Of a DNA stretch of 64,000 nt, positions 50,241-57,807 are shown piece by piece (positions within the stretch are counted from its first letter, which is position 1; each line of letters begins with the position of its first letter). The stretch is from Levilactobacillus bambusae. GTDB lineage: Bacteria > Bacillota > Bacilli > Lactobacillales > Lactobacillaceae. The stretch is taken from contig NZ_QCXQ01000002.1 in the NCBI RefSeq assembly GCF_003124125.1, forward strand, positions 165,437 to 229,436. The letters run 5' to 3'. The notes below the pieces were generated by a model. The model saw only the letters and a program-made list of their open reading frames with translations. It was not told where the DNA came from and searched no databases. The position numbers and the translations under genes are program-made.

Positions 50241-51659
50241 TTGGTTAATGTGACCGTTCATGATTTTACCTTTCAATATGACCATGCTCCCCGCCCCACG
50301 TTAAACCACGTTAACGTGACCTTCCCGGATCACCGCTTTTCCTTACTATCAGGGCCATCGGGAACTGGTAAATCTACACTGCTGAAAAGTATTGCCGGAT
50401 TATACCCTGAGTTTAGCGGCCACCAATTATCGGGAACCATTACACTTGGTGAACATGCCGTTTCTGATATTGCGGCCAGTCAGCGATCCTCACTAGTCAC
50501 CCTTTTATTTCAAGATCCAAACCAACAATTTGCGATGGACACCGTTGAGCATGAATTAGTCTTTGCACTAGAAAATTTACAGGTTCCCGCAAATGAAATT
50601 AATGATCGGCTAGATAAAGCCCTCGCATTTATTGGGATTTCCCAGCTGAAGCACCGAACCCTAACGCAACTTTCCGGGGGGGAGAAACAAAAGGTGGCGC
50701 TAGCCATTATTGTGGCCATGAACAGCCAGGTTATTCTGTTAGATGAACCGTTTGCCAGCGTTGATCCCGAGGCTCGACATAGCTTGCTCCTCAATCTAAA
50801 ACGGCTGGTCAACCAAGGAAAAACCGTCATTTTAGCTGATCATGACCTAACGGAGTACGAGACCATCGCTGATAACGTGTTTGCATTAGATTCTGCTTCT
50901 CGCCAGATTAAGGAATTGGATCGGGATGAACGGTACCAGCTATTTCAACCCTTTACTAGGCCCCTAAGCCAGCAGTTTTCATTGCCTCAACAACAACCAG
51001 AAATGATGTCCGTTCAAGATTTAAAACTCGTTCAAAACGGCCGGCTGCTGCTTGGACCTAGCACCTTTGCCCTAATGGCCCACCGCGCAACCTTAATTAC
51101 GGGAGCCAACGGGACGGGAAAATCCACCTTTTTTTCGGCACTCACCCGACTAACTAACTATACGGGGCTCATCACCTACCAACAAAAAAACATTCAAAAA
51201 ATCCGCCGGTCCCGATATGCCACCACCGTTAACCTTATGTTTCAAGATGCTGAAACCCAGTTTGTTAACGTCACCGTTAACGAAGAGTTAGCGCTCTCGA
51301 TCAAACACAGTCAAACCAATTTTTATACTCAGCACCGAATCGACAGTATGCTAGCCGATTTAAACTTGACCGAGCACCGCAATCAAGTTTTGTATAGTTT
51401 AAGTGAGGGTCAAAAAAAGAAGGTTCAGCTAGTCTGCATGCTAATTATGGGGGCTCCGGTTTTATTACTCGATGAACCCTTTAAAGGATTAGACTATCAG
51501 TCCCTTCAAGTGGTGGCCCAACTGCTTAAATCGGCAATGACCGAACTCGGTCAGACCCTCATCGTTATCAGTCACCAATTAAACGGGCTTGATGGACTCT
51601 TCAATTACCACCTTCAACTAAGGGACGGCCAATTCAGCTATCAGGAGGCATTAGGATGA
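50241..51659 (+). CDS. ykoD: ECF transporter duplicated ATPase YkoD
   Basis: This 472-residue protein has two fused ABC ATPase domains. Domain 1 has SGPSGTGKST, LSGGEKQKVALA and ILLDEPFASVDPE. Domain 2 has TGANGTGKST, a divergent signature LSEGQKKKVQLV (SEG for SGG) and LLLDEPFKGLD. Q-loops are FQDPNQQF and FQDAETQF. It energises the thiamine ECF importer with YkoC and YkoE. The start is TTG at 50241 with AAAGGA eight bases before it; an ATG nine bases upstream lies within the SD. Confidence 0.92.
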   Translation: MVNVTVHDFTFQYDHAPRPTLNHVNVTFPDHRFSLLSGPSGTGKSTLLKSIAGLYPEFSGHQLSGTITLGEHAVSDIAASQRSSLVTLLFQDPNQQFAMDTVEHELVFALENLQVPANEINDRLDKALAFIGISQLKHRTLTQLSGGEKQKVALAIIVAMNSQVILLDEPFASVDPEARHSLLLNLKRLVNQGKTVILADHDLTEYETIADNVFALDSASRQIKELDRDERYQLFQPFTRPLSQQFSLPQQQPEMMSVQDLKLVQNGRLLLGPSTFALMAHRATLITGANGTGKSTFFSALTRLTNYTGLITYQQKNIQKIRRSRYATTVNLMFQDAETQFVNVTVNEELALSIKHSQTNFYTQHRIDSMLADLNLTEHRNQVLYSLSEGQKKKVQLVCMLIMGAPVLLLDEPFKGLDYQSLQVVAQLLKSAMTELGQTLIVISHQLNGLDGLFNYHLQLRDGQFSYQEALG

Positions 51660-52309
51660 ACCCAACGGTGAAGTTAACCTTAATAATGGTCCTAGCCTTA
51701 GAAATCTCATTTACCCAATCCATTACGATGAACGTCATCCTCACCCTTTTGGGGTTAATATACTTACTGATTCATCGGATTCGCTGGCAAACACTGTTCT
51801 ATTTTCTAACCATTCCGGGACTTTTTGCTGCGGCCTTAGTTTGGTCACTGCTTTACCAAGGAACCGCCACTAACCACTTTGCCGGCGTTATTTTCTCACG
51901 GATGTACGCCTACGTTTTTTTAGGGGGCGCCTTCTCATTAACTACGACACCTTACCAGTTAGCACAGTCCCTGGAGCAAAATGCCCATTTACCAACCAAA
52001 TTTGTGTACGGCATTTTAGCGGCGGTTAACATGCTGCCACGGATTCGCCGCGAGGTCGCCACCATTCGGTCGGCCGCCCAAATGCGTGGCGTTACCCTCC
52101 ACTTTTGGTCCCCCGTCCTCTACTTTAAAGCTATTCTGGCCGCTTTAAAATGGTCGGAAAATACCGCCGAGGCCATGACCTCACACGGATACGTTGAGGA
52201 TACTCCCCGGAGTCACGTAATCACTATTTCAATTTCTCGCTGTGATTACGTTACCGCCGTGAGTCTATTCATTCTCCTCCAAGGAATTCTTTTTCTACCC
52301 GTTCCGTAA
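51656..52309 (+). CDS. ykoC: ECF transporter transmembrane coupler YkoC
   Basis: This 217-residue EcfT-type membrane protein has five or six helices and the coupling-helix region LPRIRREVATIRSAAQMRG, containing the conserved Ala-Arg type motif that docks on the ATPases. The start overlaps the ykoD stop (ATGA). It completes the YkoEDC transporter and is followed by tenA, all under TPP control. Confidence 0.92.
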   Translation: MNPTVKLTLIMVLALEISFTQSITMNVILTLLGLIYLLIHRIRWQTLFYFLTIPGLFAAALVWSLLYQGTATNHFAGVIFSRMYAYVFLGGAFSLTTTPYQLAQSLEQNAHLPTKFVYGILAAVNMLPRIRREVATIRSAAQMRGVTLHFWSPVLYFKAILAALKWSENTAEAMTSHGYVEDTPRSHVITISISRCDYVTAVSLFILLQGILFLPVP

Positions 52310-52332
52310 TATATATGATTGGAGAAATCACC

Positions 52333-53004
52333 ATGTTGTTTACAGTTCAAGCCCATAAAGCTACCGAAGCGATCTGGCAAGCATCTAAGGATCATCCCTT
52401 TATCAAGCAGCTCCAGGCGGGAACCCTTCCCATTGAAACCTTTCGTTTTTACCTTCTCCAGGACCGCTACTACCTTGAACAGTTCGCCAACATCCACGAG
52501 CAAGCTGCCCATCAGGCCCGGGTTCCCGAGGTTGCCCAACTGCTTTCAAAGGGTGCCGAGGGACTCAGGGAAGGTGAGATTGCGACCCGTAAAACCTACT
52601 TTAGTCAACTAGGGATCACTGCCAAAGAAGTTGAACAAACTCCGGTTGCCCCTACCGCCTACAATTACACCTCGCATATGTACCGCGCCCTCCTGTTAGA
52701 TGGTGTTTCAGGTGCCGTTGCTTGCCTGCTTCCGTGCTATTGGCTTTACGCCGAAGTTGGCCAAACTCTTAAAAGCACGGGATCCCCGAATCCCCTTTAT
52801 CAGCAGTGGATTGATGACTATACCAGTGAGGACTATACCAGCAGCATGACCAGCCAGCTCCAGTTGGTAAACCGATTAGCAGATCAAGCCGATCAACTCA
52901 CGTACCAGCATATGCTTCAGGCCTTTAAAATAAGCAGTTTATACGAACTAGATTTTTGGCAGATGGCCTTAGATCATGAACAATGGCCCCTAGTTCAGTC
53001 ATAA
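52333..53004 (+). CDS. tenA: Aminopyrimidine aminohydrolase TenA (thiaminase II)
   Basis: This 223-residue all-helical TenA protein salvages thiamine breakdown products by hydrolysing aminomethyl-aminopyrimidine to HMP. Catalytic features are visible: Cys in GAVACLLPCYWLYAEVG, acidic LLQDRYYLEQFA, the Tyr/Glu set around YNYTSHMYR and the C-terminal YELDFWQMA. The ATG at 52333 has TTGGAGAAATCACC before it. It is the last gene of the TPP-regulated operon. Confidence 0.93.
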   Translation: MLFTVQAHKATEAIWQASKDHPFIKQLQAGTLPIETFRFYLLQDRYYLEQFANIHEQAAHQARVPEVAQLLSKGAEGLREGEIATRKTYFSQLGITAKEVEQTPVAPTAYNYTSHMYRALLLDGVSGAVACLLPCYWLYAEVGQTLKSTGSPNPLYQQWIDDYTSEDYTSSMTSQLQLVNRLADQADQLTYQHMLQAFKISSLYELDFWQMALDHEQWPLVQS

Positions 53005-53050
53005 AAGGACGGTCCACCAAGTCGATTGACCTGGCGGACCGTCCTCTTTT
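53003..53050 (+). terminator. Terminator of the thiamine operon
   Basis: The perfect 10-bp stem AGGACGGTCC / GGACCGTCCT (53006-53015 with 53036-53045) is followed by TTTT. Confidence 0.85.
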
Positions 53051-53094
53051 ACTACCTTGGAGTTAATGATGAACCCCCACAAACAAGCCGTGCA

Positions 53095-53271
53095 TTAAAC
53101 ACGGGATCCGTTTGATGGTTCTGAGTGTGAACCAGTTGGGGCCACCTGCTCCGTGTGGGGAGTTTGGGTTTGGCCTGGCTGGCTTGGGGCGTGAGCATCC
53201 ACCGTTGCTAACGGAACTCCCGCAAAAACCACTGCGGCAATTAATGCTAATATCGTCGCCTTTAAATTCAT
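53095..53271 (-). CDS. Small secreted protein, 58 residues
   Basis: This 58-codon gene has SD GAGGTGA and an ATG at 53271. The product has a textbook signal peptide (NLKATILALIAAVVFAG, then VPLATVDAHA with a likely cleavage after AHA). A mature part of about 30 residues follows, rich in Pro, Gln, Ser, Thr and His (SQPGQTQTPHTEQVAPTG). There is no Cys and no anchoring motif. Function is unknown; it could be a secreted signal, a matrix peptide or a wall-associated peptide. It is convergent with tenA and has its own transcript. Confidence 0.6.
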   Translation of the reverse strand: MNLKATILALIAAVVFAGVPLATVDAHAPSQPGQTQTPHTEQVAPTGSHSEPSNGSRV

Positions 53272-53448
53272 TCAGTCACCTCGTTGATAAAATCCGTCCG
53301 TTTTGTATGCTTCCTACTTTACCGAAAAAATATATCAAAATCGTGACAGTCGGGTAATAAATGTTTAACAAACTGTTACAGAAAGCTGTTTTACCCCAAA
53401 CGCTTAACGTCAAAAGGAATAATTCATGTCACTTTTAACGAACTTCGC

Positions 53449-53454
53449 TATAAT
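53449..53454 (+). promoter_or_regulatory. -10 element of the 61-residue protein gene
   Basis: TATAAT (53449-53454) lies 41 bases before the ATG. A poor -35 (TGTCAC) sits at 16 bases. Confidence 0.45.
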
Positions 53455-53494
53455 AGAGGTATAGAGTTTACTAATGTACGCGGAGGGAATATTT

Positions 53495-53680
53495 ATGAGT
53501 GAAGGTTTAACCGATATTGCAGAACAAATCATTGCCTACCAAAAGAAACACGATAAAACCGATGCCCAAATGGCATTCGATTCTCGGTTATCAGTTGAAA
53601 AATACCATACCATTAAATCAGGGGAAGCTAAACCAACTCCTGATGAGTTAGCCGCCCTGGAACGGGTCTTAAGTAAGTAA
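53495..53680 (+). CDS. Small HTH-like protein, 61 residues
   Basis: The protein is all-helical. The middle reads DAQMAFDSRLSVEKYHTIKS, a pattern like the XRE helix-turn-helix (helices 2 and 3), followed by PTPDELAALERVL as a fourth helix. It may be a minimal DNA-binding regulator, though helix 3 lacks a typical Arg/Gln surface. The ATG at 53495 follows GGAGGG; the frame is open 21 bases further. The gene ends in TAAGTAAGTAAG, a short repeat, before a hairpin terminator. Confidence 0.7.
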   Translation: MSEGLTDIAEQIIAYQKKHDKTDAQMAFDSRLSVEKYHTIKSGEAKPTPDELAALERVLSK

Positions 53681-53724
53681 GTAAGTTTACGTTAGCTGGG
53701 GATTGGAACAAGTTAAACCACGTC

Positions 53725-53766
53725 AAATAGGGACGAAGATCGAATGTGATCCTCATCCCTATTTTT
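53725..53766 (+). terminator. Terminator; diverged third copy of the dispersed hairpin
   Basis: AAATAGGGA.GA.GATC pairs with GATC.TC.TCCCTATTT (53725-53741 with 53748-53764) and is followed by T. The AAATAGGGACGA start and the AACCACG before it recall the repeat at 7995 and 32954. Confidence 0.7.
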
Positions 53767-53804
53767 TGTGTCTTATTTTCAGTCGGGGACGCCCCCTATC
53801 GTGG

Positions 53805-54329
53805 CTACCTGTCCGATGAAATCATCCTGTTGAGGCACGTTTGATACACTTCAGTCGTGTGGGCATCATAGCCGACGATCCTCACCCGGTGGACAAACAG
53901 GGTCATTTGTAATTCAGTTTCAAGTGTTTGCAAGGCAATCTGAGCGGCTTGTTCCAACGGAAAAGCGTAGACCCCCGTACTGATGGACGGAAAATCCACG
54001 GTTTGACATTGCGACTGATCTGCAAGCCTCAAACTATTTCGGTAACACGCTGCTAATAACGGGGCCTCTTGAAATTGGCCACCCCGCCAAATTGGCCCCG
54101 GCGTATGAATCACGTAGTTGGCCGGCAACTGAAATCCGGGTGTTATCCGAGCTTCGCCGGTCGGACAGCCGTTAAATTTCAGACAAGCCCGAAACAGCTC
54201 TGGACCGGCCGCACGGTGAATGGCGCCGTCAACACCTCCACCACCTAACAGGGTCGTGTTAGCCGCATTAACTATGGCATCGACTCGTCCCGCCGTAATA
54301 TCGCCTTGAATAATTTGAATTTTGTTCAT
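53805..54329 (-). CDS. Macrodomain O-acetyl-ADP-ribose deacetylase
   Basis: This is a 174-residue single macrodomain of the YmdB/MacroD type. Key segments are QGDITAGRVDAIVNAANTTL, the phosphate loop GGGGVDGAIHRAAG and the second loop SISTGVYAFPLEQAA. It hydrolyses O-acetyl-ADP-ribose or removes ADP-ribose from Asp/Glu side chains. It starts 18 bases after the four-repeat protein gene (54348-55508) and is probably in the same operon; no ADP-ribosyltransferase or sirtuin is next to it. Confidence 0.9.
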   Translation of the reverse strand: MNKIQIIQGDITAGRVDAIVNAANTTLLGGGGVDGAIHRAAGPELFRACLKFNGCPTGEARITPGFQLPANYVIHTPGPIWRGGQFQEAPLLAACYRNSLRLADQSQCQTVDFPSISTGVYAFPLEQAAQIALQTLETELQMTLFVHRVRIVGYDAHTTEVYQTCLNRMISSDR

Positions 54330-54347
54330 CTGATCGTTAACCCTCGC

Positions 54348-55508
54348 TTACAGCCCGTTGCTTTGATTTTCCTTAGTGACTAAATAAACGTCCAAATAAT
54401 CAAACGCTAATTCATCAATCTCACGAATCGAAACCGGTTTATTCCGCATCGACAAAATTTCTGAACCGTCAACAACCGCATAGTCTAACTGATCATTTTG
54501 CAGAGATAACGGATAAATGAGTTCGTTTTGACCATCGTGCATCCGAATTCGGACTAACCGGTTAAAGTGAACCGCCTGGCTAATTAATTCCAAAAACAGG
54601 TCGTCCGTTGAATCAAAGAGCCGTTCATCGTTCAACACGGGCTGGGACGCCGTGCCCAATACCTCATTTATCATAACGTAAACTTGCATACTGGTTAGGT
54701 AATCAGACGCTGTTGTAACGGACGCAATATTCCGTCGGGCAATTAGAACGTACCCGCCAAATTGCCCCACCATATCCACCAGTTTCAACAAAACCGCTTC
54801 CTGATTTAAAGCAGCCACGGTCCCCACGTATGACATATCCGTATGTTGTTGGGGCGTAATCATTAAGAGTTGTTCACTATCCACGTGATCCGCCAGGGAA
54901 TCCGCAATTCCAGATCGGGATTCAAACACCAGCTTGTCAACGTGGTCCTTTTTAGCAATGGTATCGTTGGCCGTTGATTCCATCGTGAGTTCCTTACCGG
55001 AAAATTCAATGACTGAAATCGAGTCAAACGGAATGACCAGACTGGGCTGGTTTAAAAAGTCAAACTTATTAACGGTTTGTAAGATCGCTTCATCCAGCAT
55101 AACGTCCGTTACAATTCCTTCGTAGTAAGCCGGATCATCATTTTGCATCAGCATAATGACCTGTTGATTTGCCATGGACCAACTAGTGATTTGAGTCATT
55201 AAACCGCTCATTGAATCAAAGGGAATCTCAATTTGGACCGGTTCCACTAAATCACTTTTTGCTACCCGTATCCGAAAATTCATTCGGTCCAAATCATCAC
55301 TGTCGAAGTCAATCCAATCAATGACATCTAGGCTAAGGTAGACCGCCCCATCCGTTAATCCATAGTCATCATAAGTTCGTAAAACGACCCCGGTATAGTC
55401 TAAAGCCAATACCCGCCCCGTATATACGATACTCTGATTTTTAGGAAAGACATCAATCAGTAATTGATCGTTATAAGCGTGATTTAGATCCTCACTAATT
55501 TCATCCAT
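54348..55508 (-). CDS. Four-repeat beta-barrel protein of unknown function
   Basis: This 386-residue soluble, acidic protein (no membrane segment, no Cys) has four repeats of about 60 residues, near 11-72, 103-165, 205-267 and 308-368. Each has the pattern: hydrophobic strand, a short turn, Y.G.V strand, a L(L/Q) strand, then a strand ending with I..I. Examples are YYEGIVTDVMLDEAILQTV and SYVGTVAALNQEAVLLKL. The pattern resembles Sm/Hfq-like barrels. Function is unknown; binding nucleic acid or a small ligand is a guess. The ATG at 55508 follows GAGGTGA. It is probably co-transcribed with the macrodomain gene. Confidence 0.65.
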   Translation of the reverse strand: MDEISEDLNHAYNDQLLIDVFPKNQSIVYTGRVLALDYTGVVLRTYDDYGLTDGAVYLSLDVIDWIDFDSDDLDRMNFRIRVAKSDLVEPVQIEIPFDSMSGLMTQITSWSMANQQVIMLMQNDDPAYYEGIVTDVMLDEAILQTVNKFDFLNQPSLVIPFDSISVIEFSGKELTMESTANDTIAKKDHVDKLVFESRSGIADSLADHVDSEQLLMITPQQHTDMSYVGTVAALNQEAVLLKLVDMVGQFGGYVLIARRNIASVTTASDYLTSMQVYVMINEVLGTASQPVLNDERLFDSTDDLFLELISQAVHFNRLVRIRMHDGQNELIYPLSLQNDQLDYAVVDGSEILSMRNKPVSIREIDELAFDYLDVYLVTKENQSNGL

Positions 55509-55676
55509 GTTCTTCACCTCAATCCCTTTGTTGTGGGGCCATCATACCATAAAAGCTCCCCGAAAATCGACTATTGCTGCAGACAAAACTGCGAATAAAC
55601 GGTCGTTGTATCAGTGACGTTAACGGCCTAGTATTCCTTAGTCCGCATAAGTGAATCAACCGGGGCAAACGTAAAA

Positions 55677-55717
55677 ACGATTCCCACGTCCGACAGCCAG
55701 CCGAACCAGAGAATCGT
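55677..55717 (-). terminator. Terminator after ansA
   Basis: ACGATTC / GAATCGT (55677-55683 with 55711-55717) is followed by five T on the minus strand. Confidence 0.65.
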
Positions 55718-55730
55718 CTTAGATTTTGAA

Positions 55731-56705
55731 TTATGAGATGGCATTACTCATGTATTGAACGAGGTCGTCGCCTCGAAGTCCACCACTTAAACCAACCAAT
55801 AACTTAATTCGAGCCTTTTGCCCGTTTAGTCCTTGGCAGAGTGTTAAGCCCATTTCCTTCAGCTGAATTCCGCCACCTTCATAGTCGTAGATATCCTGGG
55901 CAACGCCGTTAGGGCAACGCGATACCAACACAATTGGAATGTTTCGATCGAGTAACCGTTGAATCGCCGTTAACGTTGCAGGTGGAACGTTCCCCGCTCC
56001 CAAGCCTTCAATGACTAGTCCCTGGGTGGCATCATTATCAAGCATTTCAAATAGGTCGCCCGTCATTCCAGCGTAGGCCTTCAATAGATAGACGTGGTCA
56101 ATCACGTGGTCAATATCACAGACGGTGGACCCAATTAATTCTTGGAAGTAATGGGGTTCATGTTTTACCACAATTCCAATCGGTCCAAACGTCGGGGTCC
56201 TAAACGTTGCGACGTTGGTTGTATGCGTCTTTGTGACGTAACGGGCGGTATGAATTTCATCGTTCATGACAACGAGGACGCCCCGGTCCCTTGAGGCATC
56301 GTCCGCCGCCACACTAATGGCGTTTTGGAAGTTATAAAGCCCGTCTGACCCAACCTCATTGGAAGAACGCATTGCCCCGGTAACGACTACCGGAATTCGG
56401 TTTGGCAGCGTTAAGTCCAAGAAATACGCTGTTTCTTCTAACGTATCCGTTCCGTGTGTCACAACGACACCGTCGATTCCTTCATCAACGGCCCGAACAA
56501 TCCGGTCCTTAATCTGTAACATGACATCTGGTGTCACGTGTGGCGATGGCAGATTGAAAAGTTCGTCCGTCACTAAGTTAATCCCGCCACGCAAAGCCGT
56601 GGTCTGATTAGCAATTGGATTTTCAGCGTTTGGCACAATTTCCCCGTCCGAATTCTTTGACATTGAAATCGTTCCGCCCGTATGAATAGCAAGTATTGTT
56701 TTCAC
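55731..56705 (-). CDS. ansA: L-asparaginase (type I, cytoplasmic)
   Basis: This 324-residue asparaginase hydrolyses asparagine to aspartate and ammonia. It has the first catalytic Thr in AIHTGGTISM, the second in VVTHGTDTLEETAYFLD, and the Lys-containing substrate-binding region GAMRSSNEVGSDGLYN. No signal peptide is present, so it is cytoplasmic. It begins 26 bases downstream of a HAD nucleotidase gene and is probably in the same operon; a terminator follows. Confidence 0.93.
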   Translation of the reverse strand: MKTILAIHTGGTISMSKNSDGEIVPNAENPIANQTTALRGGINLVTDELFNLPSPHVTPDVMLQIKDRIVRAVDEGIDGVVVTHGTDTLEETAYFLDLTLPNRIPVVVTGAMRSSNEVGSDGLYNFQNAISVAADDASRDRGVLVVMNDEIHTARYVTKTHTTNVATFRTPTFGPIGIVVKHEPHYFQELIGSTVCDIDHVIDHVYLLKAYAGMTGDLFEMLDNDATQGLVIEGLGAGNVPPATLTAIQRLLDRNIPIVLVSRCPNGVAQDIYDYEGGGIQLKEMGLTLCQGLNGQKARIKLLVGLSGGLRGDDLVQYMSNAIS

Positions 56706-56731
56706 GCAGTATTCCTCCTAGTCACCGACAG

Positions 56732-57430
56732 CTAATCGGCCGCCCCGTAGTTTCCCGTAATGGTCAACAGATCCCGGACGTCCGAAAAAATATAGGTCGG
56801 TGTAATAACCGTTCGATTAGGCAAGTGACGGGGATTGAACCACGCCGAGTCACTACCGATTCGAATTGCACCCACAATATCAGCGGATAAAGAATCACCA
56901 ATATACAGGGCTTCTGATCCATTATAATCCGAAACTGACATTCTGACAGCCTCATAAAAAGCGGGGTTCGGTTTTTGCTCGCCCAATTCACCCGAAATAA
57001 AGATGCCGTCAAACAGATTCGTTAAGCCAGAATCCGTTAGGCGCTGGCGCTGAGTCGTTGGGTTTCCGTTCGTCACGGCAAACAACCGGTGATCGGGTTT
57101 AAGGACCTCCAACGTTTCTTTGGCGTGCGGAATTAAGTCGTGGCCCCCATCCAAGTACGTCCGAAACTTTTCTTTATCCTCTTCTGGGTGGGGCAGCCCC
57201 AAGCTGGCAAACACCTTTGTAATCCCCTCGTTAAAGACCACTTCACTACTAATTAGGTTATCCTGATATTTTTGCCAGAGAATTTGATTCAGCTGTTGAT
57301 ATGTCCGGTAATTATCCCCCGTTAACGGTAAATGTTCTTCAGCAAAAATTCGAATTAACGCATTGGCCTCCGCCATATCAAAGTCTAAAATTGTATCATC
57401 TAAGTCAAAAAACAAATCACGGTAGCTCAT
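56732..57430 (-). CDS. YjjG-like HAD nucleotidase
   Basis: This 232-residue HAD subclass I protein with a helical cap is of the YjjG/YfnB type. Motif I is FFDLDDTILDFD with the second Asp two residues after the nucleophile; motif II is FAVTNGNPT; the Lys motif is ELGEQKPNPAFYE; motif IV is ALYIGDSLSADIVGA. Homologues remove phosphate from non-canonical pyrimidine nucleotides (house-cleaning). It is upstream of ansA in the same direction. Its promoter region is adjacent to the divergent purine riboswitch. Confidence 0.88.
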   Translation of the reverse strand: MSYRDLFFDLDDTILDFDMAEANALIRIFAEEHLPLTGDNYRTYQQLNQILWQKYQDNLISSEVVFNEGITKVFASLGLPHPEEDKEKFRTYLDGGHDLIPHAKETLEVLKPDHRLFAVTNGNPTTQRQRLTDSGLTNLFDGIFISGELGEQKPNPAFYEAVRMSVSDYNGSEALYIGDSLSADIVGAIRIGSDSAWFNPRHLPNRTVITPTYIFSDVRDLLTITGNYGAAD

Positions 57431-57530
57431 TTAGCAGACCCCCTCTCAATTTGATTACAGTATTAAAAGTATACGCAATTTTAAGGGGGTTAGCCAGTGT
57501 TTTATATTTTCCCGTTTATGAAAACGGGGG

Positions 57531-57559
57531 TTGTTTTTTCACAAGTGGCATGCTAAAGT
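57531..57559 (+). promoter_or_regulatory. Promoter of pbuX
   Basis: TTGTTT (57531-57536), a 17-base spacer and TAAAGT (57554-57559) preceded by TGC. It lies about 30 bases before the purine aptamer. Confidence 0.6.
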
Positions 57560-57589
57560 AAGAACACATCAAAACACTAATATATTTTT

Positions 57590-57664
57590 CATTGCCTATA
57601 TAATGTCATGATATGGATGACGAGTTTCTACCCAGAACCGTAAATTCTGGACTATAAGCAAATT
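57590..57664 (+). promoter_or_regulatory. Purine riboswitch aptamer, guanine class
   Basis: The purine aptamer core is visible: TATAATGTCATGATATGG, the L2 region, then AGTTTCTACC, a P3 stem CCAGAACCGTAAATTCTGG and GACTATA closing P1. The base that pairs with the ligand is C (GACTAT, where adenine aptamers have GATTAT), so guanine, hypoxanthine or xanthine is sensed. Ligand binding should favour the terminator at 57731-57757 and lower pbuX. Confidence 0.93.
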
Positions 57665-57730
57665 GAGCCTCGAACTCTTTTTGCCAACGAGTTCGTTGGC
57701 AGACTGTTCTTAAATCTACGAACTTTTGTA

Positions 57731-57757
57731 GGACTCCATTTGCTGGGGTCCTTTTTT
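57731..57757 (+). terminator. Purine riboswitch terminator
   Basis: GGACTCCA / TGGGGTCC (57731-57738 with 57744-57751) is followed by six T. A separate hairpin, GCCAACGA / TCGTTGGC, at 57683-57700 may belong to the switching region. Confidence 0.8.
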
Positions 57758-57807
57758 GTATCCATTGATTGGCCTTATCACACCCAACCAAATAGGAGGA
57801 GCTTATC

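Noticed and set aside
53112-53357. A plus-strand frame of 81 codons.
   Set aside because: It lies antisense to the small secreted protein gene, has no SD, and shows no domain.
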